64,000 bases of DNA from Sphingomonadales bacterium (GCA_019455285.1 JACFMS010000002.1:1-64000), one strand, 5' to 3'. Positions 1 to 9,669 are shown, counted from the first letter of the stretch. Translations and numbers: made by a program. Notes: generated by a model not told the origin, from the letters alone.

Positions 1-26
1 CGTTGCACTTCAACCGTGAATCCACC

Positions 27-44
27 TTCCCGCTTGCGCGGGAA
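27..44. repeat. Short palindrome after the peptide transporter gene
   Basis: A perfect 7-bp stem (TTCCCGC / GCGGGAA) with a 4-base loop lies just past the stop of the minus-strand transporter gene. It resembles the dispersed palindromes common between genes in Proteobacteria and may help end or stabilise the transporter mRNA. No T-tract follows it, so it is not a classical intrinsic terminator. Confidence 0.45.
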
Positions 45-67
45 TGACGGAAAGGAAAATTTTGCGC

Positions 68-1600
68 CTAATGCACCCCATGCATGCCGCGTCGTAATAG
101 CGGAGAGGCAATCAGCGCCACGACGCCGACGGCAATGCCCAGCCAGCCGATGCTTTGAAAGACGCTGCCGTAGGTGGCAAGCGCTGTAGCAGAATCGACT
201 GCCGCGCCGTTCTCGCCCGATACGCTCATCTGCTTGGCGATGATCGAGCCGATGTACTGCGCCGCAGCGCTGGAAAGAAACCACACTCCCATCATGAAAC
301 CAACCAGCCGCTTGATCGACAGCTTGGTGATCATGGAGAGGCCTACCGGCGATAAGCACAACTCGCCGGTGGTGTGCAGAAAATAAGCCAGCACCAGCCA
401 TATCACCGCCACCTTGCCGTCAGCGCCGGCGAGACCGGCGCCGAATGCCAAGGCCAGAAACCCAAGGCCGACCTGAAACAGCGCCAGGGCGAACTTGGTG
501 GGCGTGCTAGGTTCCCGCTTACGCTTGGCGAGCGCAACCCACAACACGGCAAACAACGGCGCCAGAGTGATGATGAAAATCGAGTTCAAAGACTGGAAGA
601 TCGACGCCTTGATTTCATAGCCCATTACCACGCGATTGACGGCGCGGTCGGCGAACAAGTTCAATGAGCTGCCCGCCTGCTCGAACAGCGACCAGAACAG
701 CACCGAAAAGGCAATCAAGGTCGAGGCCACCAGCATGCGGTCGCGTTCCACGGGTGCGCACCTGAAGAATGAAACGAACAGGATCAGCAGCACCACGACA
801 ACGCCCGTGCCGCCCAGCAGCAAGCCGACCAGGGCATAGCTTTGCACCAGAGTCCACGTCAGGCCGACGCTGGCGATGGCGCACAGATATATCGTCCACT
901 CCAATGATAGACCGATTTTAGTGCGCGCTTTCAACGCCGCCGTATCTGGCGGTTCGGTTCGTCCCATCAGGTGCTTCTGGCCGCGCAAGAATACGGTCAA
1001 GCCGATCAGCATGCCGATGCCAGCGAGCCCGAAACCGTATTTCCAGCCGAACGTTTCGCCCAAATAGCCGCAGACGATGGCGGCGATGGCGGCGCCCAGA
1101 TTTATCCCCATGTAGAAAATGGTGAAGCCAGAATCACGGCGCGGATCGCCTTCTTCGTATAAGGCGCCGACGATGGTGGAGATATTGGGCTTCAAGAAAG
1201 CGACGCCGACGCAGATCAGCGCCAGCGAGAAATAGAATATCTGCAAATAGACCGGATCGCGCTCGATGATGCGCGCGCCATCCGCCGCGATGCGCTCGAT
1301 GGCGTCGGCGCCCTCGAACGCCATGCCGAAATGCCCGAGCACGAGGAGAATCGCGCCCAAGGTAACTGCCTTGCGAGATCCCAGATACTTATCGGCGATG
1401 TAGCCGCCGACCACCGGGCCTAAGTACACCAGCGTGGTATAGGCACCGAAAATTTCATAAGAGGCGTGGTCGGAAAACAGGAAATGCTTAACCAGATAAA
1501 GCGTCAGCAGCGCCCGCATGCCATAGTAGCTGAAGCGCTCCCACATCTCGGTCAGGAAACAGACGGCTAGCCCCCGCGGATGGCCGAAGAACTCGTTCAT
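68..1600 (-). CDS. POT-family proton-coupled oligopeptide transporter
   Basis: Inner-membrane major-facilitator protein that imports di- and tripeptides with protons. The N-terminus has the family signature EMWERFSYYGMRALL (an ExxERFxYYG motif), followed by the GGYIADKYLGSRKAV loop, and hydrophobic segments continue to the C-terminus. The length (510 aa) fits the family. I place the start at the ATG at 1598-1600 (MNEFFGHPRG) because AAGGGGGACG lies just upstream; an in-frame ATG 21 codons earlier lacks a ribosome site and adds residues unlike the family. The gene is divergent from the acyl-CoA dehydrogenase gene across about 115 bp that must carry both promoters. Family call secure; substrate range inferred. 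Confidence 0.9.
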   Translation of the reverse strand: MNEFFGHPRGLAVCFLTEMWERFSYYGMRALLTLYLVKHFLFSDHASYEIFGAYTTLVYLGPVVGGYIADKYLGSRKAVTLGAILLVLGHFGMAFEGADAIERIAADGARIIERDPVYLQIFYFSLALICVGVAFLKPNISTIVGALYEEGDPRRDSGFTIFYMGINLGAAIAAIVCGYLGETFGWKYGFGLAGIGMLIGLTVFLRGQKHLMGRTEPPDTAALKARTKIGLSLEWTIYLCAIASVGLTWTLVQSYALVGLLLGGTGVVVVLLILFVSFFRCAPVERDRMLVASTLIAFSVLFWSLFEQAGSSLNLFADRAVNRVVMGYEIKASIFQSLNSIFIITLAPLFAVLWVALAKRKREPSTPTKFALALFQVGLGFLALAFGAGLAGADGKVAVIWLVLAYFLHTTGELCLSPVGLSMITKLSIKRLVGFMMGVWFLSSAAAQYIGSIIAKQMSVSGENGAAVDSATALATYGSVFQSIGWLGIAVGVVALIASPLLRRGMHGVH

Positions 1601-1717
1601 GCCTAGCGTCCCCCTTGCCTGTCGTTCCAGCGCATATGGCCACAATCGCCGCAAAGCCGTCAAGCGCCTTGGGCATTTCGATCAAAGTAGCGTAAACTGA
1701 GGATACGGAGGTGCGCC

Positions 1718-3370
1718 ATGGCTTCGCCCTATTCGATCTCCACCCTGCCGACCCATGAGGTCGCCAACCAGCCGCCGCTATTGGGCGATATCGATCTTTT
1801 CGCCGGTGATCTACCGCTGCAGGAAGCGCTGAGCCGTTACGGCGCAGCATGGGCGCGCCCGGAGATCCAAGCCTTCGGGCGGATCATGGGGCGGGCGGAG
1901 ACGTATGACCTGGCCGATGCCGCCAACCGCCACAAGCCGGAACTGGCCGCCTTCGACCGCTACGGCCGGCGGATCGACGAGGTGAGCTTTCACCCCGCCT
2001 ATCACGAGCTGATGCGGCTCGCCGCCGCGCACGGCATCCCCTCCATCGCCTGGACGGCAAAAGAGCCCGGCGGCCATGTCGCCCACGTGGCGCTGGAATA
2101 CCTGTTCGGCCAGGTCGAGGGCGGCGTGTGCTGTCCGATGACCATGACCTACGCCGCCGTGCCGGTGATCCGCCGCAGCCCGCAAATCGCCGGCGAGTGG
2201 GAGCAAAAGCTGCTCGCCCGCGCCTATGATCCGCGTCTCTTGCCGGTGGCGGAAAAGACCGCCGCCACCATGGGCATGGCGATGACCGAAAAGCAGGGTG
2301 GTTCGGACGTGCGCAGCAACACCACCCGGGCGACATCCGCCGGCGATGGCTGGTTTGTCCTGAAGGGCCATAAATGGTTCTGTTCTGCGCCGATGTCGGA
2401 CGCCTTTTTGACGCTGGCGCAAACCGACGATGGCTTAAGCTGCTTTTTCGTGCCGCGGGTGTTGCCCGACGGCGCGCGCAATCCGTTCTTCATCCAGCGC
2501 CTGAAGGACAAGCTCGGCAATTGCTCCAACGCCTCCAGTGAAATCGAATATGATGGCACCTTGGGTATGCCGGTGGGCGAGCCGGGGCGCGGCGTGAAAA
2601 CCATTCTGGAGATGGTACACCACACCCGGCTGGATGCTTCCATGGCGCCGGTGGCGCTGATGCGCCAGGCGTTGCTGCAAGCCATTCACCATGCGCGCCA
2701 TCGCATTGCCTTTCAGCGCCGGCTCATCGATCAGCCGCTGATGCGCGCCGTGCTTGCTGATCTCGCCATCGAATGGGAAGCGGCGATGGCGCTGTTGTTT
2801 CGCGTCGCCCACGCCTATGACCAATCCGCAACCAACCAAGATGCGGCGCGGTTTGCCCGCATCGGCGTCGCCCTCGCCAAGTTCTGGCTCAACAAGCTGG
2901 CCGCCAATTATGTCTACGAAGCCATGGAGTGTCTGGGCGGCATCGGTTATGTGGAAGAATCGATCCTGGCGCGGCTTTACCGCGAAGCGCCGGTCAACAG
3001 CATTTGGGAAGGCTCGGGCAACGTCATCTGCCTTGATATCCTGCGCGCGGCGGAACGGGAGGCCGGGGCGCTTGACGCCGTGTTGGCGGAAATCGCCGCC
3101 GCTCGGGGCAGCGACGCCCGCTTCGATCAGGCAAGCGGATCTTTGCGCCAAGCTTGGCGCGACAAAACCGGCAGCGAACAGCGCGCCCGCAGCCTTGCCG
3201 AACGCACCGCCCAATTGCTGCAAGCCTCGCTCCTCCTCCGTTACGCGCCGGCTAGCGTGGCCGACGCCTTCATCGCCACCCGTATCGCTGGCGATCACGG
3301 CCGCACCTACGGCACGCTGCCGCTGGGCGTCGATGTCGAGGCGATCTTAAATCGCGCCTGGCCGGAGTAG
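1718..3370 (+). CDS. AidB-like acyl-CoA dehydrogenase family protein
   Basis: A 550-residue flavoprotein of the acyl-CoA dehydrogenase superfamily, closest in layout to AidB, the E. coli alkylation-response protein. Features seen: an AidB-style N-terminal helical region, the FAD-binding stretch AMTEKQGGSDVRSNT (about residues 188-202), the beta-domain segment GWFVLKGHKWFCSAP, and the C-terminal helical domain with ECLGGIGYVEES and a REAPVNSIWEGSGNV segment. The start has a good ribosome site (GGAG, 6 bases before ATG). In known AidB proteins dehydrogenase activity is weak and DNA binding occurs through a C-terminal region; whether this copy protects DNA or acts in acyl-CoA metabolism is not visible here. 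Confidence 0.87.
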   Translation: MASPYSISTLPTHEVANQPPLLGDIDLFAGDLPLQEALSRYGAAWARPEIQAFGRIMGRAETYDLADAANRHKPELAAFDRYGRRIDEVSFHPAYHELMRLAAAHGIPSIAWTAKEPGGHVAHVALEYLFGQVEGGVCCPMTMTYAAVPVIRRSPQIAGEWEQKLLARAYDPRLLPVAEKTAATMGMAMTEKQGGSDVRSNTTRATSAGDGWFVLKGHKWFCSAPMSDAFLTLAQTDDGLSCFFVPRVLPDGARNPFFIQRLKDKLGNCSNASSEIEYDGTLGMPVGEPGRGVKTILEMVHHTRLDASMAPVALMRQALLQAIHHARHRIAFQRRLIDQPLMRAVLADLAIEWEAAMALLFRVAHAYDQSATNQDAARFARIGVALAKFWLNKLAANYVYEAMECLGGIGYVEESILARLYREAPVNSIWEGSGNVICLDILRAAEREAGALDAVLAEIAAARGSDARFDQASGSLRQAWRDKTGSEQRARSLAERTAQLLQASLLLRYAPASVADAFIATRIAGDHGRTYGTLPLGVDVEAILNRAWPE

Positions 3371-3434
3371 TTGCCATATTCGTTGCGCGCCGATATGGTT
3401 GCGCCCATAAGTTCAGATAAGGGCTCATCCCACC

Positions 3435-4562
3435 ATGCTGCGCATTACCGACGCTTTCGATGGCGGCAACATCATCTGCCGCTCGATCCTTGATCCGGCG
3501 AACATCGAGCTGGAAATTAGAAAAGATAATCAGTCCGATTTTTATCAGTGGTTCTATTTCCGCCTCTCCGGCGCGCGCCATCAGGACTGCGCGCTCAAAA
3601 TCATGAATGCAAGCGGCGCAGCTTATCCGAAGGGCTTTGAGGATTACCGGGCGGTCGCGTCCTATGACCGGCAGAGCTGGTTTCGCGTGCCCACGACTTA
3701 CGCCGACGGCGTGCTCACCATCCGCCATCGGCCTGACCACGACGCCGTTTATTACGCCTACTTCGCCCCCTATTCCATGGAGCGTCACGCCGACCTGATC
3801 GCCCGCGTTGCCATGGACTCCCGGGTGCGGCTGGAGGTGCTGGGACCTACCCTGGACGGCCAGGACCTGGACCTTCTGACCATCGGCGAGGCGGCGGCGG
3901 GCCGCAAGCGGGTGTGGATCATCGCCCGCCAACATCCCGGCGAGACCATGGCCGAGTGGCTGGTGGAAGGGCTGCTCGACCGGCTTTTGGACGCCAACGA
4001 CCCGGTGGCCGGCCGGCTGTTGGATAAGGCGGTGTTTCGCGTCATCCCCAACATCAACCCCGACGGCAGCCGGCGCGGCCACCTGCGCACCAACGCGGCC
4101 GGCGTCAACTTGAACCGGACCTGGAAGGAGCCTTCACTGGAGAAAAGCCCCGAGGTTTATCTCACCCGCCAGGCGATGCATGCCCATGGCGTCGATTTCT
4201 GCCTCGATGTCCATGGCGACGAAGCGCTGCCGTACAATTTCCTCGCCTCCATCGCCGGCATCCCGTCGCTTTCGGAAAAGCAGACCCGGCTGTCGGCCGC
4301 CTATGGCCAAGCGCTCTTGCGGGCGAGCCCGGATTTTCAAACAGATCATGGCTATCCGGTGCCCGAGCCCGGCAAGGCCGATCTTTCCATGTGCTCGAAT
4401 TTCGTTGCTGAGACCTTCGGCTCTTTAGCCTTGACCCTGGAGCAGCCGTTCAAGGACGCCGCCAACCGCCCAGATCCCCTGCATGGCTGGTCGCCGGCGC
4501 GGGCGCAGATATTGGGCCATGCCTGCCTGGACGCCCTGCTGGCGGTGGTCGATGATCTTTAG
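3435..4562 (+). CDS. M14-family zinc carboxypeptidase, cytosolic type
   Basis: A 375-residue metallocarboxypeptidase with the N-terminal beta-sandwich domain of the cytosolic carboxypeptidase group (about residues 1-125, including FYQWFYFRLSGAR) and an M14 catalytic domain. Zinc ligands are visible as HPGE in ARQHPGETMAEW (HxxE) and the later His in CLDVHGDEALPYN; the catalytic Glu is likely in ALTLEQPF near the C-terminus. No signal peptide, so cytoplasmic. Bacterial members are thought to trim C-terminal residues from peptides or proteins; eukaryotic relatives remove glutamate from tubulin. It follows the acyl-CoA dehydrogenase by 64 bp on the same strand and could be co-transcribed. Substrate unknown. 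Confidence 0.87.
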   Translation: MLRITDAFDGGNIICRSILDPANIELEIRKDNQSDFYQWFYFRLSGARHQDCALKIMNASGAAYPKGFEDYRAVASYDRQSWFRVPTTYADGVLTIRHRPDHDAVYYAYFAPYSMERHADLIARVAMDSRVRLEVLGPTLDGQDLDLLTIGEAAAGRKRVWIIARQHPGETMAEWLVEGLLDRLLDANDPVAGRLLDKAVFRVIPNINPDGSRRGHLRTNAAGVNLNRTWKEPSLEKSPEVYLTRQAMHAHGVDFCLDVHGDEALPYNFLASIAGIPSLSEKQTRLSAAYGQALLRASPDFQTDHGYPVPEPGKADLSMCSNFVAETFGSLALTLEQPFKDAANRPDPLHGWSPARAQILGHACLDALLAVVDDL

Positions 4563-4593
4563 ATGAACTTTGTGCTGCATTGCGTCATAAATA

Positions 4594-4604
4594 TTGCATC
4601 GCAA
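4594..4604. promoter_or_regulatory. TTGC-N3-GCAA palindrome upstream of the phasin gene
   Basis: A perfect palindrome, TTGC-atc-GCAA, sits about 50 bp before the phasin start and beside an ATAATC box. TGC-rich palindromes in this position are typical binding sites of PhaR, the repressor that controls phasin genes in PHA-making Proteobacteria. The assignment rests on position and shape only; phaR is not in the window. Confidence 0.3.
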
Positions 4605-4655
4605 CATAATCTAGCTTAAACTGGCCGCTGAAAAGCACACCAGCGAGGCCTCCCC

Positions 4656-5108
4656 ATGACCAGCAAAATCCCAGCAAGCAAACCCTCCGGCAAAACCGCC
4701 AAGCGCCCGGCCAAGGCCGCGACGCCGGAAATTGCCGCCGAGCCAGTAATCCCAACCCTGGCCGCTGATACCGCCGACGTGAAAATCGCCGCCGAGGAAG
4801 CGGCCTGCATTGCGGACGCCACCCAGGCCGCCGCCGTCGATGGCCTGACCGCGCTGAGCCGGGAATATGCCACTTTCTTTGAAAAGAGCGCTGAGGAAGC
4901 GTCTGATCTGATGAAGGCGCTGTGGACGGCTAAAAGCCTGCCCGAGGCGATCGAGATCGGCAACAAGTACGGTCTCGACGCCTTGGCCGCCTACCTGGCG
5001 CACTTGAAGCGGCTACAGGAAATCGCCGCCCAATCCTCGGGCAAGGCCTTCGAGCCGTTTGCGGACGTACTGGAGTCGCCCCTGGCGTGGTGGAAGACGG
5101 CGGCTTAA
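4656..5108 (+). CDS. Phasin family protein
   Basis: A 150-residue protein with an Ala/Pro/Lys-rich N-terminal extension (about residues 1-35) followed by an amphipathic helical phasin domain (AADTADVKIAAEEA through ALSREYATFFEKSAEEAS to the C-terminus). Phasins coat polyhydroxyalkanoate granules and control their number and size. No signal peptide and no transmembrane segment. The gene stands alone, with no PHA synthase or depolymerase nearby. Its stop codon shares a TTAA palindrome with the stop of the convergent gcrA, so the two genes overlap by four bases tail to tail. The small size and lack of sharp motifs make the granule role an inference from the family. Confidence 0.75.
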   Translation: MTSKIPASKPSGKTAKRPAKAATPEIAAEPVIPTLAADTADVKIAAEEAACIADATQAAAVDGLTALSREYATFFEKSAEEASDLMKALWTAKSLPEAIEIGNKYGLDALAAYLAHLKRLQEIAAQSSGKAFEPFADVLESPLAWWKTAA

Positions 5109-5530
5109 CGCAGCGGCCCCAACGACCGTCCCTTAACCGGCCGGCGGTCGCGCCGCGTGGTTTGCGTCTGATAAGCCTGGGCGCAGTGCTCCTTGCAATA
5201 GGGTACCGTCGGCTCGGACTTTTTGCCGCAAAAATGGAAATCGGGCTCGCCGGGATGGCCGATCGGCCACTTGCACATGCGGTCGGTGAGCTGCAATAGC
5301 GTGATCCGCTCCTTGATCGCCTTCTTCTCCGGCGCCTTCTTGGGCGTGACGCGCGCCTTGGGCGCCTCCGCCTTGACCGGCGAGGGGCGCGACGACAGGC
5401 CCATGCGATGGGCCTTGCCGATTACCGCATTGCGGGTGACGTTGCCGAGATCGCTGGCGATCTGGCTGGCGCTCAAGCCCTTCTCCCACAGTTCCTTCAG
5501 GCGGGATATCCGTTCATCGGTCCAACTCAT
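5105..5530 (-). CDS. gcrA: GcrA cell-cycle transcriptional regulator
   Basis: A 141-residue GcrA homologue. The N-terminus MSWTDERISRLKELW plus GLSASQIASDLG and TRNAVIGKAHRMGL forms the conserved DNA-binding helix-turn-helix (residues 1-45). A Lys/Ala/Pro linker follows, then a C-terminal sigma70-contacting region with CKWPIGHPG and a Cys-containing FHFCGKK...PYCKEHC segment. In Caulobacter GcrA works with the CcrM adenine methylase and recruits sigma70 RNA polymerase to promoters bearing methylated GANTC sites. The protein is nearly confined to Alphaproteobacteria, so it is the best lineage marker in the window. It converges on the phasin gene with overlapping stop codons. Confidence 0.95.
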   Translation of the reverse strand: MSWTDERISRLKELWEKGLSASQIASDLGNVTRNAVIGKAHRMGLSSRPSPVKAEAPKARVTPKKAPEKKAIKERITLLQLTDRMCKWPIGHPGEPDFHFCGKKSEPTVPYCKEHCAQAYQTQTTRRDRRPVKGRSLGPLR

Positions 5531-5629
5531 CGGTGCCCTCGCTTCTCTGACCTTGGTGTTAGCTAATCCCCGGGGACGGGAAAATCAAGCTGCATCGGTC
5601 CGAAGTTGCGTCCCACCCGGTCCTCGGCT

Positions 5630-6457
5630 ATGACGGACAGCATGTCCGCCTCGCCCCAGACCCCGCAAAGCTTCGCCGTCCGCCGTATCGGCCGCATCAA
5701 TTGGATGGGCGTGTGGACCATGTACGCCAAGGAGGTGCGGCGGTTCTGGAAGGTCGCCACCCAGACCATCGTCGCCCCGGCGGTGACCACGCTGTTGTTC
5801 CTGGCGATTTTCGCCCTGGCCTTGGGCGGCGGCGGCCGCACCACCTGGGAGGCGCCGTTTTCCGCTTTCCTGGGGCCTGGCCTCATCGTCATGGCCATTT
5901 TGCAGAACGCCTTCGCCAACACCTCCTCCTCGCTCATCATCGCCAAGGTGCAGGGCAACATCGTCGACGTGCTGATGCCGCCTTTAAGCCCCGGCGAGCT
6001 GACCTTCGGCTATGCCATGGGCGGCCTGACCCGCGGCGTGGTGGTGGGCATTGCGGTGACGCTCCTCATGCTGCCCTTCGTGCCGCTGACCTTAAGCCAC
6101 CTGTGGGCGATCCTTTATTTCGGCGTCAGCGCCGCCCTGATGCTGTCGCTGATCGGCGTCCTGACCGGCATCTGGGCCGACAAGTTCGACCATACCGCGG
6201 CGGTCACCAACTTCATCGTCACGCCGCTGTCGCTCCTCTCCGGCACCTTTTATACCATCGACCGCCTGCCCGGCGCCTGGCGCACGATGAGCCACTTCAA
6301 TCCCTTCTTCTACTTGATCGACGGCTTCCGCTTCGGCTTCTTGGGCCGCGCCGACAGCGACATCGCCGTCGGCGTTGCCGCTACCTTGGCGATCAATGCC
6401 ATCCTATGGCTGGCCTGCTACGCGCTCTTTAAACGTGGTTATAAACTGCGTTATTGA
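5630..6457 (+). CDS. ABC-2 type transporter permease
   Basis: A 275-residue integral membrane protein of the ABC-2 family, with about six hydrophobic segments (beginning IVAPAVTTLLFLAIFALAL and ending INAILWLACYALF) and a short basic C-terminus, KRGYKLRY. Such permeases export polysaccharides, lipids or drugs together with a separate ATPase. No ATP-binding partner is encoded on either side: gcrA lies upstream and argD downstream. The start is uncertain: ATG at 5630 is used here, but ATG at 5642 is equally possible, and neither has a clear ribosome site. The ATPase must be elsewhere in the genome or be shared. Confidence 0.85.
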   Translation: MTDSMSASPQTPQSFAVRRIGRINWMGVWTMYAKEVRRFWKVATQTIVAPAVTTLLFLAIFALALGGGGRTTWEAPFSAFLGPGLIVMAILQNAFANTSSSLIIAKVQGNIVDVLMPPLSPGELTFGYAMGGLTRGVVVGIAVTLLMLPFVPLTLSHLWAILYFGVSAALMLSLIGVLTGIWADKFDHTAAVTNFIVTPLSLLSGTFYTIDRLPGAWRTMSHFNPFFYLIDGFRFGFLGRADSDIAVGVAATLAINAILWLACYALFKRGYKLRY

Positions 6458-6559
6458 CCGCCGTTTTCGTCCCCATTTTCGTCCATTGACTATGGGGGGT
6501 TGAGTCCCCATAATCCCCGGCTTTTCGAAGCCCCCTTGTGAGGGGCAGGGGCCTTTGCG

Positions 6560-7777
6560 ATGAAGAACAGCCGCTTGGACGATCCGCAGCAGTCGCTGAT
6601 GCCGCCGTTGTTGCCGGCCTATGCGCGCGCCGACCTGCGGGTCGAGCGCGGCGAGGGGCCTTATCTTTACGATACCGACGGCAAGCGTTATCTCGATTTC
6701 GTCGCCGGCGTCGCGGTCAATTGTCTGGGCCACTGTCACCCGGCGCTGGTCGCGGCGCTGGAAACGCAGGCCAAGAAGCTGTGGCACGCCTCCAACCTGT
6801 TTCGCATCCCGGGACAGGAAGAGCTCGCCGCCCGCCTAGTGAACGCCACCTTCGCCGATACCGTGTTCTTCGGCAACTCCGGCGCCGAGGCGGTGGAGTG
6901 CGCCATCAAAATGGCGCGCAAATATCAATCCCATATCGGCAGGCCAGAGCGCTTCCGCATCATTACCTTCGAGGGTGCGTTTCATGGCCGCACGCTGGCG
7001 ACCATCGCCGCCTCGGGCCAGGAAAAGCTATTGAAAGGCTTCGGCCCCAAAGTGGACGGCTTTGATCAAGTGTCGTTCGGCAATCTGGCGGCGACCCGCG
7101 CCGCCATCGGCGAGGAAACTGCGGCGATCATGATCGAGCCGGTGCAAGGCGAAGGCGGCGTGCGTCCGGCCAGCGCCGAATTTCTGCAAGGATTGCGCAC
7201 GCTGGCCGACGAGCACAACCTGCTGCTGATCTTCGATGAAATTCAATGCGGCATGGGTCGCTCGGGCAAACTCTTTGCACATGAATGGACACGCGTTGCC
7301 CCTGACATCATGGCGGTGGCTAAGGGCATCGGCGGCGGCTTTCCCTTGGGCGCGTGTCTGGCCACGGCGCGCGCCGCCGAAGGCATGACGGTGGGCAGCC
7401 ACGGCTCGACCTACGGTGGCAATCCGTTGGCCATGGCGGTGGGCAACGCGGTGCTGAGCGAAATTCTCAAACCCGGCTTCCTGAAAACTGTGATTGACAC
7501 CGCCGACTACATGCGCGCGCAACTGGTGGCGCTGGCCAATCGGCATCCGGCGGTCATCGACAACGTGCGCGGTTCGGGCCTAATGCTGGGCTTACGGCTC
7601 AAACTGCCGCCGGCGGATATCGTAACGGCGGCTCGGGGGCGCGGCCTTCTGGTGGCGGTGGCGGGCGATAACGTGATGCGTCTCTTGCCGCCGTTGATCA
7701 TCGAGCGCGCCCATGTGGATGAAGCGATCGCGCTTCTCGACGAAACGTTCGCCGCCGTGACGCCGGCTGAGGCGTAA
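6560..7777 (+). CDS. argD: Acetylornithine aminotransferase
   Basis: A class III PLP-dependent aminotransferase of 405 residues that converts N-acetylglutamate semialdehyde to N2-acetylornithine with glutamate, the fourth step of arginine synthesis. Seen are [18 protein letters not shown] at the N-terminus, [18 protein letters not shown] (phosphate cup), [16 protein letters not shown] and the Schiff-base lysine in [14 protein letters not shown] near residue 254. It is followed 13 bp later by argF, so the two form an arginine operon. A related succinylornithine or ornithine aminotransferase role cannot be excluded by motif, but the argF linkage makes argD by far the likeliest. Confidence 0.95.
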   Translation: MKNSRLDDPQQSLMPPLLPAYARADLRVERGEGPYLYDTDGKRYLDFVAGVAVNCLGHCHPALVAALETQAKKLWHASNLFRIPGQEELAARLVNATFADTVFFGNSGAEAVECAIKMARKYQSHIGRPERFRIITFEGAFHGRTLATIAASGQEKLLKGFGPKVDGFDQVSFGNLAATRAAIGEETAAIMIEPVQGEGGVRPASAEFLQGLRTLADEHNLLLIFDEIQCGMGRSGKLFAHEWTRVAPDIMAVAKGIGGGFPLGACLATARAAEGMTVGSHGSTYGGNPLAMAVGNAVLSEILKPGFLKTVIDTADYMRAQLVALANRHPAVIDNVRGSGLMLGLRLKLPPADIVTAARGRGLLVAVAGDNVMRLLPPLIIERAHVDEAIALLDETFAAVTPAEA

Positions 7778-7790
7778 AGGAGACCGCCTT

Positions 7791-8723
7791 ATGACAACCC
7801 GGCACTTTCTCGACCTCGACGCATTGCCGGCAGCCACGCTGCGGCGCATTCTGGAAACGGCCTTCGATATGAAGCGCCGCCGCGCCGGTTGGCCCAAGGG
7901 CAAGATCGATAGCGGCGCACCCTTGGCCGATTACACGCTGGCGATGATTTTCGAGAAATCATCCACTCGCACCCGCGTCTCCTTCGAGATGGCAATGCGC
8001 CAATTGGGCGGTTCCACCGTGGTCATGCAGGGCCAGGACACGCAGCTGGGCCGCGGCGAATCCGTCGCCGACACCGCCCGCGTGCTGTCGCGCTATGTCG
8101 ACGCCATCATGATCCGCGCCAATCGCCATGACATGGTGCAGGAGTTGGCCCATGAGTCAGAAGTGCCGGTGATCAACGCACTGACCAACCGCAGCCATCC
8201 CTGCCAAGTGATGGCTGACGTCATGACCTTCGAGGAAGCGCGCGGACCCATCGCCGGCAAACGCATCAGCTGGATCGGCGATGGCAACAACATGGCGGTA
8301 ACCTGGATTCACGCCGCCGCGCGATTTTCCTGCGAGCTGCGCTTAGCCTGTCCCGCCGGCTATCGGCCACCGCAAGGCGAGATCGAGTGGGCGAACGCCA
8401 ATGGCGGCAAGGTGACTTTGAGCGATGATCCGGCCTACGCCGCCGACGGCAGCGATTGCCTGATCGCCGATACCTGGGTATCCATGGGCGATACCGACGT
8501 GGAAGAGCGCCTGGCGGCGCTCAAACCCTATCAGATCAATGCCGCGCTGATGAAAAAGGCGAAACCCGACGCCGTGTTCATGCACTGTCTGCCGGCCTAT
8601 CGCGGCAAGGAAGTGACGGCCGAGGTGCTCGATGGCCCGCGCTCCGTGGTCTGGGACGAAGCGGAAAACCGCCTCCACGTGCAAAAGGCCATTCTCATGT
8701 GGTGCCTCGGTAAGCTTGACTGA
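7791..8723 (+). CDS. argF: Ornithine carbamoyltransferase
   Basis: A 310-residue anabolic ornithine transcarbamylase that joins carbamoyl phosphate to ornithine to give citrulline. The carbamoyl-phosphate-binding motif [12 protein letters not shown] lies near residue 55, the second-substrate motif around ANRHDMVQ / NRSHPCQ, and the ornithine-binding HCLPAYRG near residue 265. The start follows a strong AAGGAGA ribosome site 13 bp after the argD stop. It ends one base before the hslO start codon, so argD-argF-hslO are very probably one transcript. Confidence 0.96.
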   Translation: MTTRHFLDLDALPAATLRRILETAFDMKRRRAGWPKGKIDSGAPLADYTLAMIFEKSSTRTRVSFEMAMRQLGGSTVVMQGQDTQLGRGESVADTARVLSRYVDAIMIRANRHDMVQELAHESEVPVINALTNRSHPCQVMADVMTFEEARGPIAGKRISWIGDGNNMAVTWIHAAARFSCELRLACPAGYRPPQGEIEWANANGGKVTLSDDPAYAADGSDCLIADTWVSMGDTDVEERLAALKPYQINAALMKKAKPDAVFMHCLPAYRGKEVTAEVLDGPRSVVWDEAENRLHVQKAILMWCLGKLD

Positions 8724-8724
8724 C

Positions 8725-9669
8725 ATGCCCTTCGAATTGGAAGCCGTCGAGCGCGTCCACGCCGATGTCGTCGTGCCCTTCACCATCGAAGGGCGCGACG
8801 TGCGCGGCCGCATCGCCCGTCTCGACGAGGTGGTCGACGATATCATCACCCGCCATGATTATCCCGATGCGGTATCCGCCCTCCTCGGCGAGGCGTTGCT
8901 CTATGCCGCGCTCCTTGGCAGCATGATGAAGTTCGAGGGCATCTTCACCCTACAGGCGAGCGGCGATGGGCCGGTTTCGGTAATCGTCGCCGATTACGCC
9001 GCCGCCGCCGGCGCTGACGGTTCGGTATCCATCGGCGGCATCGTGCGCGGCTATGCGCGCTATGATGATACGCGTCTGGCGGCGCTGGGCGATGGACCTT
9101 TTGACCTTGGCATGCTGATGGGACAGGGACGTCTGGTCTTCACCCTCGATCAGGGCCGATACGCCGAACGCTATCAAGGCATCGTCGAGCTGACCGGCGC
9201 GTCGCTGGATCGCGCGGTGCGTTCATATTTCCTCAACTCAGAACAACTGCCATCCGAAATCATCGCCCATTGCGCCAAGGTGGATGACGGCGATGGTCCG
9301 CGCTGGCGCGCCGCCTGCTTGCTGATCCAACATCTGCCTAGCGGCGCAAAGCTCCAGGATGATGGCGTTTCTGAGGAGAATTGGCGGCATGTCCGCGCCT
9401 TGATGCAAAGCGTCAGACGGGATGAACTGCTTGATCCCGCACTCAGCCTGCACGATGTGCTTTATCGTCTGTTTCACGAAGATGGCGTGCGGGTGTTCGC
9501 ACCGTCGCACGTGGCGCTCGGTTGCCGCTGCAGCGAGGAACGATTGCGGCTCATCATCTCCTCCTTCTCACAGGAAGAGAGACGCGACATGGCAGAAGAA
9601 AATATCATCTCCGCCACCTGCGAATTCTGCAAGACCGAATACCGGTTTGTGCTGTCGGAATTTAATTAG
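8725..9669 (+). CDS. hslO: Hsp33 redox-regulated chaperone
   Basis: A 314-residue Hsp33. This holdase chaperone is switched on by oxidative stress combined with unfolding, when four zinc-bound cysteines form disulfides. The redox switch is intact at the C-terminus: GCRCSEERL supplies CxC and CEFCKTEYRF supplies CxxC. I start the protein at ATG 8725 (MPFELEAVERVHAD), one base after the argF stop, because longer in-frame starts would lie inside argF and add foreign sequence. The argD-argF-hslO order is seen in other Alphaproteobacteria. Cytoplasmic. Confidence 0.94.
   Translation: MPFELEAVERVHADVVVPFTIEGRDVRGRIARLDEVVDDIITRHDYPDAVSALLGEALLYAALLGSMMKFEGIFTLQASGDGPVSVIVADYAAAAGADGSVSIGGIVRGYARYDDTRLAALGDGPFDLGMLMGQGRLVFTLDQGRYAERYQGIVELTGASLDRAVRSYFLNSEQLPSEIIAHCAKVDDGDGPRWRAACLLIQHLPSGAKLQDDGVSEENWRHVRALMQSVRRDELLDPALSLHDVLYRLFHEDGVRVFAPSHVALGCRCSEERLRLIISSFSQEERRDMAEENIISATCEFCKTEYRFVLSEFN

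Noticed and set aside
1811-2422. Minus-strand frames of 150-290 codons across 1.8-3.3 kb
   Set aside because: They are antisense to the well-supported acyl-CoA dehydrogenase gene and reflect its GC-rich codons.
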